34,807 nucleotides of DNA from Chloroflexi bacterium TSY (GTDB lineage Bacteria > Chloroflexota > Anaerolineae > Caldilineales > Caldilineaceae): the NCBI GenBank assembly GCA_019217005.1, contig JAHBNG010000146.1, positions 1 through 34,807 on the forward strand, in the 5' to 3' direction. The position numbers and the translations under genes are program-made. How positions within the stretch are numbered: position 1 is the first letter of the stretch; each line of letters opens with the position of its first letter. Positions 25,698 to 34,121 of this stretch are shown one piece after another. The notes beneath the pieces are model-generated. The model made no database searches and was not told the origin of the DNA. It was given only the letters and a program-made list of their open reading frames with translations.

Positions 25698-27199
25698 CTT
25701 TACTTTCTGGTAAAAGAAAAGAGATGAGGTGAGAAATGTGACAAAAAGCGGTTAGCAGTTCATCCTAAAGGTAGAGAACCCAAAAAGGAGGAAGGAATGC
25801 TAACCGCGCCAGAAATAACTATAGCAGTACTGATGAATGTATTGCAAGTAACGCCGATGGGAACAAACGTAAATGTAATGCGTCTGATGTAGGCAATGCT
25901 GAATGGGTCGTTTCTGAAAAGTCGAGGAGCAATCCATAGCGCATTGAAAGAAAGCGGGTTTGAAGATGAGGAGCTCCGGCGAAGCTGGTGGAGCTTTCGA
26001 TATGGATCATGGGATATCACAAGTCTGCTGGGGTCGTGGCAAGAAGAAGTGGAGTGGAAAGGGGAATGGGAGGCAAAAAAGTTAGAAGGGTACCGAGTGA
26101 AAAGCATAGATATCACAGGGTTCTGGCGACCGAAGCTGCAAGGGAAAGTGAACCGACTCTATAACTCAACGGCTCGTCGGGCATTGCCCGCGCTCATCTT
26201 TGGAGTGATGATAAGCTCGGGGGAGATAGGCGGGAAGCGAGTGCCACTGCTCAAGGCAATCATGAGATGCACGGTTGGAACAAAGGAAAGTGAGTTTCGG
26301 AAAAAGCTGCTGAAAGAGACGAAGAAATCACTGGAGTCAGACGAAGTGGCGGTGGTCGATGCCGGGTTTACAATCAGAGAAATGCTAGAAAGCGGCATAG
26401 ACCGATTTGTCCTGCGGGAAGCCATTAACTGCACAGTGCGCCGCAATGAGTTCCCCAAACGCAAAGAAAAAGGCAGACCACCTGAATATGGTGATATTGT
26501 GCGTCCGCTCTCGCAGCTATAAGGGAAAGCGACTCGAGGCTACAACTCCGGACTCGTCTGGTCGCTTTCTCTATAGTGGTCGCCTGATTTGCTATCAAGC
26601 ATGGCACAATCTCGTCCCCAGAACAACCAAGGTGGATACAGCCAACCGTACCTACTCGATTTACGTCATTCAGGATCCGGCCTACAACACACCTTTGGTT
26701 TTGGCGACCGTTATGACTTTGCAGCCTGAAACCATTTATCTTGTCTACCTGGAACGCTGGCCTGTTGAACCTCCCCCCTTGGCTTCCAAGCAGATGATTG
26801 GCTTACATCGTCAATTTGTTCATGCCGATGAGGCTTGTTTCCGCTTACCTGAACTGGGGCTGCTTGCTGGCAATCTTCTTTCCCATTTAGCCGCTTCTCT
26901 TCCTCCCATACCGACTGGCTACTGGGATCGAGAGCCTCAATCCACTCCCGGCAGGCTGCGCCGTGTTCTCTCGAGTGCTCTTTTTCCAACTCCTGACCAA
27001 CTCGACCCTGACTTTCGGAAAAAGGCCTCGGTTTCACACCATTTCCCTAAAGGCGTTCTCGCTCATCGCCGCCTCAATGCCGCTGCTTAAACTAGCCGAG
27101 CACTATTTTTACATTTTATCCCGTTTTTTCAGGGTGGATTCTTTTTTCCGCCCCTTTCGGTTTGCCCTTTGTCACTCAAGCCTTTACCAGAAAGTAAAG
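25698..27199. mobile_element. 1.5-kb DDE insertion sequence, copy 3 (reference copy, 5-bp TSD)
   Basis: Ends CTTTACTTTCTGGTAAA / TTTACCAGAAAGTAAAG, 1502 bp, with perfect TSD AATAT at 25693-25697 and 27200-27204. It is the longest and least damaged of the three copies. It does not match an IS family that I can name from its ends. Confidence 0.95.
25797..27090 (+). pseudogene. DDE transposase of the 1.5-kb IS, copy 3 (nonsense codon and frame change)
   Basis: The start ATG 25797 follows AAGGAGG. A TAG at 25890 replaces the TGG found in copies 1 and 2 (RLMWAML). The frame then runs open to 26522, covering SIDITGFWRPKLQGK (first catalytic D), VVDAGFTIREMLESG (second D) and EFPKRKEKGRPPEYGD, and stops at RPLSQL. 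The +1 frame then continues from SRSYKGKRLEAT through YLERWPVEPPPLASKQM (catalytic E) to AHRRLNAAA. The split at CTCTCGCAGCTATAA is present in all three copies, so it may belong to the element's design. The joined length is about 430 residues. Confidence 0.87.
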
Positions 27200-28625
27200 A
27201 ATATTGATATTTAGGCATTCAGAAATAGATGCCGCAGTGGCTTGGAAAACTGCAGACAGAGCAGGACCTTCATTGCGCAACCACATTTCCAATGGCGGGA
27301 AATCTTCTCCACCAGCATAGCCAGCAGCGGCCAAATGCTCATTTGCCAAATCACAATCATAGTTCTGGTATTCGCGTAACACTCCCTCTGTGTCGGAGGA
27401 GGGATAGCCAGGCATCAACATGGAATAAGCAGGCATGGCCTTGACCTCACCCCAGACATTCGCGACAATCGCTTCACGATCGACAGCGTGCGCAAATGCC
27501 TTGCGCACGTCCAGATTGCTAAATGGCTCGGTAAAGGTATCAAAGAGCAGATAGTCTGTGCGGAAATCACCAAAGTGGCGTAAATAGTTCTGACTTAAGA
27601 CATCATCATTGAGAATCAACTCAAAATCGGCCGGTGTCAAAATGTCGGACCCCACATTATCGATTTCACCATTTTGGAACGCAGCAAACTCGGTGCCAGG
27701 CGCCATGTAAATGTATTCAATGCGGCTCAGTCGCGGCTTGCGATAGCCATTATAGTGAGGATTCGGCACCAAGGTAATCCGGTTGCCGGGATCAAACTCT
27801 TCTAGCATGAATGGACCAGAAGAGACGTGGGTTGCAGGATCGCTGTTATAGAAGGCCCCATGTTCTTCCAATGCCTTCGCTTGAAGCGGCCAGGAGAATT
27901 TCATGACGCCCGGAAGGGGAGGGAATACACCTTCTGTTGTGATGGCAAAGGTCAAGTCATCCACCGCCGCAACACCCAAATCTTCAACAGGCAGCTCGCC
28001 CGCTATCACCGAATTCCAGTTCTCGATACCACCTGGTCCCAAGAATCCAAAGAACCATGTGAAATCCCATCCGTGCTCTGGATCGGCTGCATAACGGAAG
28101 GTGGCAACATAATCATGAGCCGTCAATGGTGTTCCATCGCTCCATATTTGGCCTTCGCGCAGCTGGAAGGTCCATGTCCTACCGTCCTCAGAAACCTCCC
28201 AGCTTTCGGCTGCGGCAGGAATAACATTGAAGTCCTTGTCCAACTCAACGAGTGGATCATTGAAGTAATCGCTACCGCAGTAGCGCTGATAAACCGCTAC
28301 CATAAAATCAAACGTGGTCTGATTAGCAGTATTGCTGCAGGCAAGTCGATACACCTGTTCTTCATAGGGTACAGCATCGTCTGGCAGAGCTTCGCCAAAG
28401 ATCGTGGTCATCGGATCGCCTACCATGGCATCGTCGGAGTCGCTAACCGTGGATGCATCACCCGCTGGAGCAGCTGCAGGAACTGCGCACGCCGATAGCA
28501 ACATAGCCAACATCAACATCAACGAAACCAACACAAATGACGTGTGAGTCCAGATGGCCCGTCCAATATATAGTGAACGATCAATCATCATAAAACTTTC
28601 CTTTCTGGGAATCCGTTTTACCTTT

Positions 28626-28770
28626 GAGCGTGTCTTAAAAGTGTCACAGTGTGTCAATCTGAGTGAAGGTACGGAGCGAAGAATCTTCTTTTTGCACTTG
28701 GAACGAGGGATTCTCCCTTCGGAAGACTCAGGCCCCAAAGCCTCCTCAGAATGACGTTTAAAACACGCTC
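28626..28770. repeat. Compound foldback element upstream of dppA
   Basis: Outer arms GAGCGTGTCTTAAAA / TTTAAAACACGCTC. Inside are two opposed REP-like cores: CAATCTGAGTGAAGG with GGAGCGAAGAATCT, and the complement of GTCATTCTGAGG with GGAGAATCC. It lies about 35 bp upstream of the dppA start codon, so it may contain or affect its promoter or leader. The remaining 28771-28969 shows no gene. Confidence 0.65.
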
Positions 28771-28969
28771 TTACGTTTTGGGGGAATTCTGGGGAATCAG
28801 ACTATGCTAAAAATTGTAAACGAACTTCTTGTGCCAGAGCAAATAGACAACACCCAATGATGCGTGTATTTCGGACGAGAAAATAACAGATTTGGAAACG
28901 CTCGTGGGTGATAATCCTGTTCCTCTACAGCGGTTGTGATGAAACATGGTTTTCGTACAGAAGCTCAGT

Positions 28970-29746
28970 TTAAATGAGGGATCGGCTTTGGCCACCGTCG
29001 ATATTGATGCAGGTTCCCGTAATCAAGCGAGCATTTTGAGATGCTAGATAGGTCACAAGATCACCAACTGGTTCAGGGGTGCCAAATTTCCCAAACGGCA
29101 AATTCTGTTCGATGAATTTTTGAACGGTTTCGGGCGACTGCGTCTGCTGGAACCGATCCCAGACCCCACCTGAAAACAAAATAGAGCCAGGCGCGACGCT
29201 ATTGACGGTGATTCCGTGTCCGCACAGTTCGATGGCCAAACTCTTACCCATGGCAATCATGGCTGCTTTGGCTCCCATGTACGAAATGACGCCACCATAT
29301 TCACGACCAAAGATGGAGGCAATGTTGATGACGCGCCCCCACTGCTGCTCCTTCATGTGGGGAACGGTCAATTTGCAAAGGTCAAATGCATTAAAGGTAT
29401 TCAGATCAAAGGTGCGCTTGAAATCCTCTGTGCTTGTTCCAGAAAAGTCTGTGCGACTCAAGACCCCCCCGACGTTGTTGACAAGAATGTCGATTGGTCC
29501 TAATTCATCAACGACATATTGGTGAAGCTGGCTTGGTGCAGTAGGCTCGAGCATGTCGGCCACAACACCAATCGCCTCAGTCCCCAATTCACGCAATTCA
29601 GCAACCGTATTGTCCAATGTATCTTGCGTCCGAGCACAGATGGCAATCCGTACACCTTCTTTCGCCAAAGAGAGAGCGGCTGCACGCCCCAATCCCTTGC
29701 TCCCACCAGTTACAAGTGCGATTTTGCTCTGAATGCCTAAGTCCAT
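28970..29746 (-). CDS. Short-chain dehydrogenase/reductase (classical SDR)
   Basis: An intact SDR of 258 residues from the ATG at 29746, which has TTGGAG about 9 bp upstream; an upstream in-frame ATG at 29761 would place that site inside the gene. The cofactor loop is TGGSKGLG; ICARTQ suggests NADP preference. VNNVGG is the NNAG-type motif, INIASIFG the catalytic Ser strand, and SYMGAKAAM gives the YxxxK pair. The end ITGTCINIDGGQSRSL is typical of 3-oxoacyl-ACP-reductase-like SDRs. The substrate is unknown. It is divergent from a second SDR, with a shared 250-bp region in between. Confidence 0.9.
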   Translation of the reverse strand: MDLGIQSKIALVTGGSKGLGRAAALSLAKEGVRIAICARTQDTLDNTVAELRELGTEAIGVVADMLEPTAPSQLHQYVVDELGPIDILVNNVGGVLSRTDFSGTSTEDFKRTFDLNTFNAFDLCKLTVPHMKEQQWGRVINIASIFGREYGGVISYMGAKAAMIAMGKSLAIELCGHGITVNSVAPGSILFSGGVWDRFQQTQSPETVQKFIEQNLPFGKFGTPEPVGDLVTYLASQNARLITGTCINIDGGQSRSLI

Positions 29747-29998
29747 GGTTGATATCTCCAATTATGTGTGGTAACGTGTTTTGGCAATTTCTCCAATATG
29801 ATCGTATCATATTTAATTCATTCGGGCAATCCCGTCTTCCCCTAGGCATTTATTTCTCCCCGGGGACGATTGTTCGAAGGTTGAATGATGTGGCGATTAA
29901 AACCTATCCGAAAAGTAATTGTGAGTTCAGTCAGATACTCGAGCGAAAATGAAGCATCACAGAACTTTTCGGATAAACACTTAACCGAAAGAGAGAAC

Positions 29999-30757
29999 AT
30001 GATGGAAAGCTCGATAGCAAATGTGCAGGGTAAAACGATCCTGATTACCGGGGGTGCTCAGGGTATTGGCGGAGCAACTGCCCGGCTCTGTGCAGAACGC
30101 GGTGCGATAGTTATCATTACCGACATCAAAGTTGAGACTGGTGAAGCATTAGCAGCAGATTTACAGGCTGCGGGGAAGAAGGCAACCTTTCAAAAGCTTG
30201 ATGTGCGAAAGCAGGAAGAAGTTCAGCGAGTCTTTGAAGAGGTAACAACCACTCATGGCTCGCTTGATGTACTGATCTGTGCAGCGGGTGTATTGGAAGG
30301 AGCACTCTTGCAGCCCGAAGAATTCCCTGTTGAGACCTTTGATTTCGTCATGGAGGTCAACGTGCGGGGAACATTCTTGTGTGTCAAGTATGCAACGCCA
30401 CTATTAGTCCAGAGTGGAAATGGCGTCATTCTGCTGGTTGGCTCGGGGGCTGGCGTTCGCGGCGGCAGCTCTTCGATCGCGTATGGGACCAGCAAAGGGG
30501 CTGTGAACGGCATGGGAATGACGCTCGAAGGTCACTTGGCGAGTCGAGGAATCCGCGTCAACGTGATCTGTCCTGGTGGAATTGAAACCGAATTGAAACT
30601 CAACCAGTTGCGGACTGTTGCGGAACGCCAAGGCCGCACCTTTGATTCAGCAGAAGCAGCACAGCGGCTGGGTAGTCCAGTGGGTATCGCCAAACTGCTG
30701 GCTTATCTAGCTTCCGATGATGGCGACTATGTGCGACGAAATCTGTTTACGCGATAA
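29999..30757 (+). CDS. Short-chain dehydrogenase/reductase (classical SDR)
   Basis: A 252-residue SDR. The start is the first ATG of ATGATG at 29999, after AAGAGAG. The cofactor loop is TGGAQGIG; ITDIKVE, with Asp after strand 2, suggests NAD preference. ICAAGV replaces the usual NNAG. LVGSGAG precedes the catalytic area AYGTSKGAV (YxxxK). ASDDGDYVRRNLFTR at the end replaces the usual G..I.VDGG, a common variant. It lies 21 bp upstream of the MOSC-domain gene, probably in one transcript. The region 29762-29998 holds two start regions and no other gene. Confidence 0.88.
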   Translation: MMESSIANVQGKTILITGGAQGIGGATARLCAERGAIVIITDIKVETGEALAADLQAAGKKATFQKLDVRKQEEVQRVFEEVTTTHGSLDVLICAAGVLEGALLQPEEFPVETFDFVMEVNVRGTFLCVKYATPLLVQSGNGVILLVGSGAGVRGGSSSIAYGTSKGAVNGMGMTLEGHLASRGIRVNVICPGGIETELKLNQLRTVAERQGRTFDSAEAAQRLGSPVGIAKLLAYLASDDGDYVRRNLFTR

Positions 30758-30778
30758 TGATGGGTGGGGGACAGTTAA

Positions 30779-31570
30779 ATGATCGCAACGCAAGGTTTGG
30801 TTAAGGCGGTTTATCTGAAGCCCACATCGGGAACGCCCTCCATTGTGCCACAAGTGGTCCCGATTCACCTTTCCAGAGGGTATGGCGTTGAAGGTGATGT
30901 TCATGCCCACTCTTCGAGTCCAAGGCAGCTTCTCATCACGCACGATGAAGATCTGTGCAGCTTTGGTATTCAGACAGGACAGCTTCACGAGAATATCGTT
31001 TTATCAGATGTGCAAAAGAACCTATTTCGACCAGGAGCGCTTCTACATGTAGGAGAGTCAGCCCAAATACGATTGACGTTTCATTGTGAACCTTGTGCGC
31101 GCATACAGCATTTGGCTGATCTCAACGCAATCCGCAATCGGCGCGGAATTCTGGGAGTTGTTCTGCAAAGCGGTGCGATTCAGAAGGGTGATCCTGTTCG
31201 AGCGATTCCTGGTGCATTTCCACCGTTATCTGATGTGCCATACCAGCGGTTCTTGGGCTACCTTGCGATGGTTCCCATGGGAAAAGTCGTTTCGTTTCGA
31301 CAGATCGCTCTCGGAATGGGTGTTACCACAAGCTATTGCCGAGCGATACCAAGCTATATCAGACGTACGTCTTCAGCGGAATATCCGGTGCATCGCATTG
31401 TAAACAGCAATGGCAGCTTGATTGAACGTCATGTTCCAAATCAAGAGTCGTTACTGCTTGAAGAACAAATCGTCGTGGAATCTAGAGCGATTCGTCCAGG
31501 CAAGACAGAGACACTGACGGTAGATCTAAGCAGATATGAATGGAAGCCTTCCGCATTGTATCTCACGTGA
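30779..31570 (+). CDS. MOSC domain fused to a methylguanine-methyltransferase-like (ATL) domain
   Basis: A 263-residue fusion. Residues about 1-145 are a MOSC domain: PIHLSRGYGVEGDVHAHS (the G..GD.H motif), RQLLITHDEDL, NIVLSD, GALLHVGE and the cysteine motif FHCEPCARIQHL. MOSC domains bind sulfur carriers, as in molybdenum-cofactor enzymes. Residues about 155-240 resemble the C-terminal DNA-binding domain of O6-alkylguanine transferases: YQRFLGYLAMVPMGKVVSFRQIALGMGV, then YPVHRIVNSNGSL. The active-site PCHR is PVHR here, so the repair cysteine is missing, as in alkyltransferase-like (ATL) proteins, although those usually have a Trp. It follows an SDR gene by 21 bp. Confidence 0.78.
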   Translation: MIATQGLVKAVYLKPTSGTPSIVPQVVPIHLSRGYGVEGDVHAHSSSPRQLLITHDEDLCSFGIQTGQLHENIVLSDVQKNLFRPGALLHVGESAQIRLTFHCEPCARIQHLADLNAIRNRRGILGVVLQSGAIQKGDPVRAIPGAFPPLSDVPYQRFLGYLAMVPMGKVVSFRQIALGMGVTTSYCRAIPSYIRRTSSAEYPVHRIVNSNGSLIERHVPNQESLLLEEQIVVESRAIRPGKTETLTVDLSRYEWKPSALYLT

Positions 31571-31580
31571 AATCTGAGAT

Positions 31581-31596
31581 GGTTCAAAATTAGGTT
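31581..31596. repeat. MITE-B end remnant
   Basis: GGTTCAAAATTAGGTT matches the MITE-B end (after the first GGGGT), just after the MOSC gene stop. The other end is not found. Confidence 0.5.
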
Positions 31597-31611
31597 AACT
31601 ACCCACCAATC

Positions 31612-31725
31612 TACAGCGAATTCAGAAAGCATCGAATGAGAAGCTTCGTGAATGAAACGACGATCTTATCCGCGAGAAGTTTGTTTAGACACCAAATAAT
31701 TCGTTCTTGTCTGAATTCGCTATAC
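31612..31725. mobile_element. Foldback element, candidate TA-flanked MITE
   Basis: Ends TACAGCGAATTCAGA and TCTGAATTCGCTATA are inverted repeats 114 bp apart overall, with TA at both outer edges. That would fit an IS630/Tc1-type target, but this is inference. No ORF is inside. It separates the MOSC gene from the ABC exporter remnant. Confidence 0.55.
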
Positions 31726-31735
31726 GCAGGATTTT

Positions 31736-32281
31736 CTACCGATCCCCCAATTCCCCTTCCCACAGCCGCTTCATTTCTTGGCTCTCTTCTAGCAAACGAT
31801 CAAGCGTTCCCATGGCCTCTACCTCGCCATCCTTTAGTACAACAATCTGATCAGCTTGATGCAAGGCGGTTCTTCGGTGTGAAACCACAAGGCAAGTCAG
31901 ATCACCATCCGCAAAGATCCGTTCCCAGAGTTGGTGCTCCGTTTCCACATCAAGCGCACTGGACAGATCATCAAAGATCAACAATTCAGGGTTGCGGATA
32001 AACATGCGAGCGGCAGCAATTCGTTGAATTTGTCCACCAGACAAACGCACACCATTTGGTCCAACAACCGTTTCGAATCCATCGGTCAGATCTTGTAAAT
32101 CCTTTTCCAACACTGCCAAATGCGTTGCCTTTGAGAGAGCAGCAGGCTTCGCAGGCCACCCAATCAGCAACACCAGACTGCTCAAAATATAAATGATAAA
32201 TTGAGAAAAGAAGTTGGAGAGGGCATTGACATCTCCATCAATTCACTTGAGCAATTCACCGGACGCATGGCTCTTATGAAA
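31736..32281 (-). pseudogene. ABC exporter (fused permease-ATPase), internally deleted remnant
   Basis: The remnant begins FHKSHASGELLK, then TGA where Arg is expected, then IDGDVNALSNFFSQFIIYILSSLVLLIG, a piece of an exporter membrane domain. It is joined directly at WPAKPAALSK to ATHLAVLEKDLQDL and the second half of the ATPase: signature LSGGQIQRIAAARM, Walker B LLIFDDLSSALD, H-loop VVSHRRTAL. Walker A and most helices are missing, roughly 300 residues by comparison with normal exporters of this type. The remaining 149-residue frame cannot bind ATP properly. The upstream end is lost in a region of hairpins. Confidence 0.82.
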
Positions 32282-32330
32282 AGATTGATCCAATTGTACT
32301 GCGACGAACGTTCACGCTTGCTCCTTTGAG

Positions 32331-32429
32331 GCTTTTCCAACAATTAAAATCCTTAATTTGATCTGGAAAAGCTCAAGCCATTCCAGAGAAATCGACTTGG
32401 CTAATCAAGGATTTATTTCTCTGGAATGG
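32331..32429. repeat. Two consecutive hairpins downstream of the GNAT gene
   Basis: GCTTTTCCA (32331-32339) pairs with TGGAAAAGC (32364-32372), and CCATTCCAGAGAAAT (32378-32392) pairs perfectly with ATTTCTCTGGAATGG (32415-32429). The second lies 10 bp beyond the GNAT stop codon and could stabilise or end its mRNA; there is no T-run. Confidence 0.7.
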
Positions 32430-32438
32430 CCTAACGAG

Positions 32439-33293
32439 CTAAATTGTTTTGGTATACCAGCTTGTTGTCGACGCCACCGAAAATCCAACTGACTCGGCGG
32501 TTCGCTTCATGGCGTTGTTCTCGCCCCAGGTATTGGTTGTTGCCACCTCAACGCCACGCTCCTTTAGCAAGGTGAGACCTTCTAGCATCAATGCACTCGC
32601 CAATCCCCTTCGCCGAAATTTGGGATGTGTTCCCACCGGATCGAGCCACCCCTCATTCTGACCCGTCCTTGCGTTGTCTTCATGGCTGATTCCACCAACA
32701 CAGAATGAAGCAAGCGTGCCATCGGGGGCGACGGCAAGTAAATCCAATGCCCGTTCATAATCCGGCACGCGCATCATCGAGAGCCGTTGCTCAACCGTCA
32801 TGTTGTCAGTTCCAAAAGCGGCGCGATGGAGTTCCACAATTTGCTCTACTTCTTCTTCACCGCGGACAGAGCGAATCGTGAATCCCTGCGGTAGCTGCGG
32901 CGTTGGGATCGGCGTCGCAAGAGAGCGTTCTAGATGAATCGTTTCACCTGGTTTACGCATGAATCCATTCCGCTGAACGATTGCGATACGCTCTGAGTTG
33001 TCGCTACGACAGCCTGTGGAAATAGAATGGCAGCCCGCCTTCTGCAACTGGATAGCTGCCCAGGCAATCATCTCATCTGCCAACTCGTCGCTTTGAGGGT
33101 GAGGAGAGATTTCAAAGTTAAGTCTGCTGTATTTCGGGTCAACGAGCGCAAATCCCAATACTTTGCCATTCTCATCTTCCCACAGACGCGTGTTCGACTT
33201 GATCTCCGCTTCACCCATGAGCTCGTGGAGATCGATCATGTCGGGGAAATCCTGCTTTCGTTCCTGCGGTCGAGTTTTAATCACATCGATCAT
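32439..33293 (-). CDS. GNAT-family N-acetyltransferase, two tandem domains
   Basis: A 284-residue protein with two GNAT-like halves. The N-terminal half (to about residue 130) has VLGFALVDPKYSRLNFEI and SERIAIVQRNGFMRKPGET. The C-terminal half has the acetyl-CoA loop in VGTHPKFRRRGLASALMLEGL (R-G-L-A pattern) and ending strands NAMKRTAESVGFSV. It transfers an acetyl group to an unknown amine, with a domain arrangement like mycothiol-synthase-type enzymes. The start ATG at 33293 overlapped the original stop of the sigma-factor gene as ATGA before MITE-C was inserted, so the two genes were translationally coupled. The current reading ends the sigma frame 56 bp earlier, inside the MITE. Confidence 0.87.
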   Translation of the reverse strand: MIDVIKTRPQERKQDFPDMIDLHELMGEAEIKSNTRLWEDENGKVLGFALVDPKYSRLNFEISPHPQSDELADEMIAWAAIQLQKAGCHSISTGCRSDNSERIAIVQRNGFMRKPGETIHLERSLATPIPTPQLPQGFTIRSVRGEEEVEQIVELHRAAFGTDNMTVEQRLSMMRVPDYERALDLLAVAPDGTLASFCVGGISHEDNARTGQNEGWLDPVGTHPKFRRRGLASALMLEGLTLLKERGVEVATTNTWGENNAMKRTAESVGFSVASTTSWYTKTI

Positions 33294-34002
33294 GGCTTGT
33301 AGATCTTGTTGAAATGTTTCATCTTGCGAGGGTCGTTGTTTGAATCAGCTACGGCAAAAGTCGGGTACAAAAAATGACCATAAGGGGTGAAATCCTAGAG
33401 CAGCCCTCTGTTTGCATGAAAAATTTGTACCCGACTTTTGCTGCTACTGGTTTGAATAAACTATTTTGAATCATGAGCATCATCCTTTCTTTTAATTGCT
33501 GGCGGGCTGCGTAGAGACGCGTCTTGACCGTTGCTATTGGAATTTCAAGAAAAGCGCCAATCTCTTTCTGCGAGTAGCTCCCCATATAAAAAAGGGTCAC
33601 AACGGTTCGCTGATGATCTGGTAGGCATTGGATCATCGTATTGATTAAGTGACGCATTTCTTCTCGTTCGGCAATCATTTCAAGATCCAGCTCCTCTGAG
33701 GACAAATGAGGTAGGCGGTCGAGCGACACCAATGTATGTTGCTTGCGTCGTTGGAGTCGATTCACCTGCGTCGCAACGATGCATCGAAACCATCCGGGAA
33801 ACGCTGCTGGATCGCGCAGGGAATGCAAATTTAGATACGCATTGATAAAGGCATCTTGTGCGACATCCTGGGCCAGATGTAGATCGCCTAGCATTGAATA
33901 ACTGTAACCGACCGCCATGTCTTGGAAGCGTTCGACGAGCAATGCAAAGGCCTCGCTATCATCATTTTGTGCACGTTCAACAAGTTGATGTATCTCGTTC
34001 AT
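33290..34002 (-). pseudogene. Sigma-70 family (ECF-type) RNA polymerase sigma factor, C-terminus interrupted by MITE-C
   Basis: The start is taken as ATG 34002 (MNEIHQLV); a TTG at 34047 would add 15 residues. Region 2: EAFALLVERFQDMAVGYSYSMLGDLHLAQDVAQDAFINAYLNL. Region 4: LPDHQRTVVTLFYMGSYSQKEIGAFLEIPIATVKTRLYAARQQLKERM, with the HTH intact. After SLFKPVA the frame enters MITE-C and stops at 33349. Removing the MITE and one target copy gives FKPVADSNNDPRKMKHFNKIYKP and a TGA that overlaps the GNAT start as ATGA. The core promoter-recognition regions are complete, so the altered protein may still work. No anti-sigma gene is seen; the GNAT partner is unusual. Confidence 0.9.
33353..33442. mobile_element. 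MITE-C (90 bp, 5-bp TSD) in the sigma-factor gene
   Basis: Arms GCAAAAGTCGGGTACAAA / TTTGTACCCGACTTTTGC with about 50 bp between them. It is flanked by GCTAC at 33348-33352 and 33443-33447. The outermost base of the two ends differs. It occurs once in this window. Confidence 0.88.
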
Positions 34003-34037
34003 TCGTTTAGTCGTGATGGTATTGCGATTAATTGAAA

Positions 34038-34067
34038 GCTCCTTCAATCATAAGGAGCCACTTTTTT
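34038..34067 (+). terminator. Hairpin with T-run upstream of sigma factor gene
   Basis: GCTCCTT (34038-34044) pairs with AAGGAGC (34052-34058), followed by CAC and six T. It looks like a rho-independent terminator for plus-strand transcription. On the minus strand the same stem lies in the sigma-gene leader and contains AAGGAG. Confidence 0.5.
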
Positions 34068-34088
34068 GAGAAAAGGTTCGTTGCTGTT

Positions 34089-34116
34089 TTGCTTTGAATG
34101 CAAAAAGGTGTATAAT
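34089..34116 (+). promoter_or_regulatory. Promoter with consensus -10 TATAAT
   Basis: TATAAT at 34111-34116, with a weaker -35 (TTGCTT, 34089-34094) at 16-bp spacing. The expected start site lies at about 34122-34124, exactly on the ATG of the small ORF, so its mRNA would be leaderless or the transcript is non-coding. Confidence 0.55.
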
Positions 34117-34121
34117 GGTCT

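Larger units (their letters stand above)
25273..28591 (-). pseudogene. Peptide ABC transporter substrate-binding lipoprotein (DppA-like) split by IS copy 3
   Basis: An SBP_bac_5-type binding protein. The start ATG 28591 follows AAAGGAAAG. The lipoprotein signal ends LLSAC. The family signature appears in DPLVELDKDFNVIPAAAESWEVSEDGRTWTFQLREGQIWSDGTPLTAHD, and SNLDVRKAFAHAVDREAIV is the late conserved helix. The frame runs into the IS after SECLNIN. Beyond the IS it resumes at 25692, and removing the IS and one ATATT gives ECLNINIEVSNKDNKVYNDAM in frame, then continues to YIAQSE. The restored length is about 600 residues. It would capture oligopeptides or similar solutes for DppB/DppC. As it stands, the protein is cut off about 150 residues early, so transport is likely lost unless another binding protein serves. 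Confidence 0.92.

Noticed and set aside
27827..28498. A 223-codon plus-strand frame opposite the binding-protein gene
   Set aside because: The minus-strand frame has clear SBP_bac_5 motifs and a lipoprotein signal; the plus frame has no recognisable features.
28807..28995. A 62-codon minus-strand frame downstream of the SDR gene
   Set aside because: No ribosome site, no recognisable motif, and it overlaps the end of the SDR gene in another frame.
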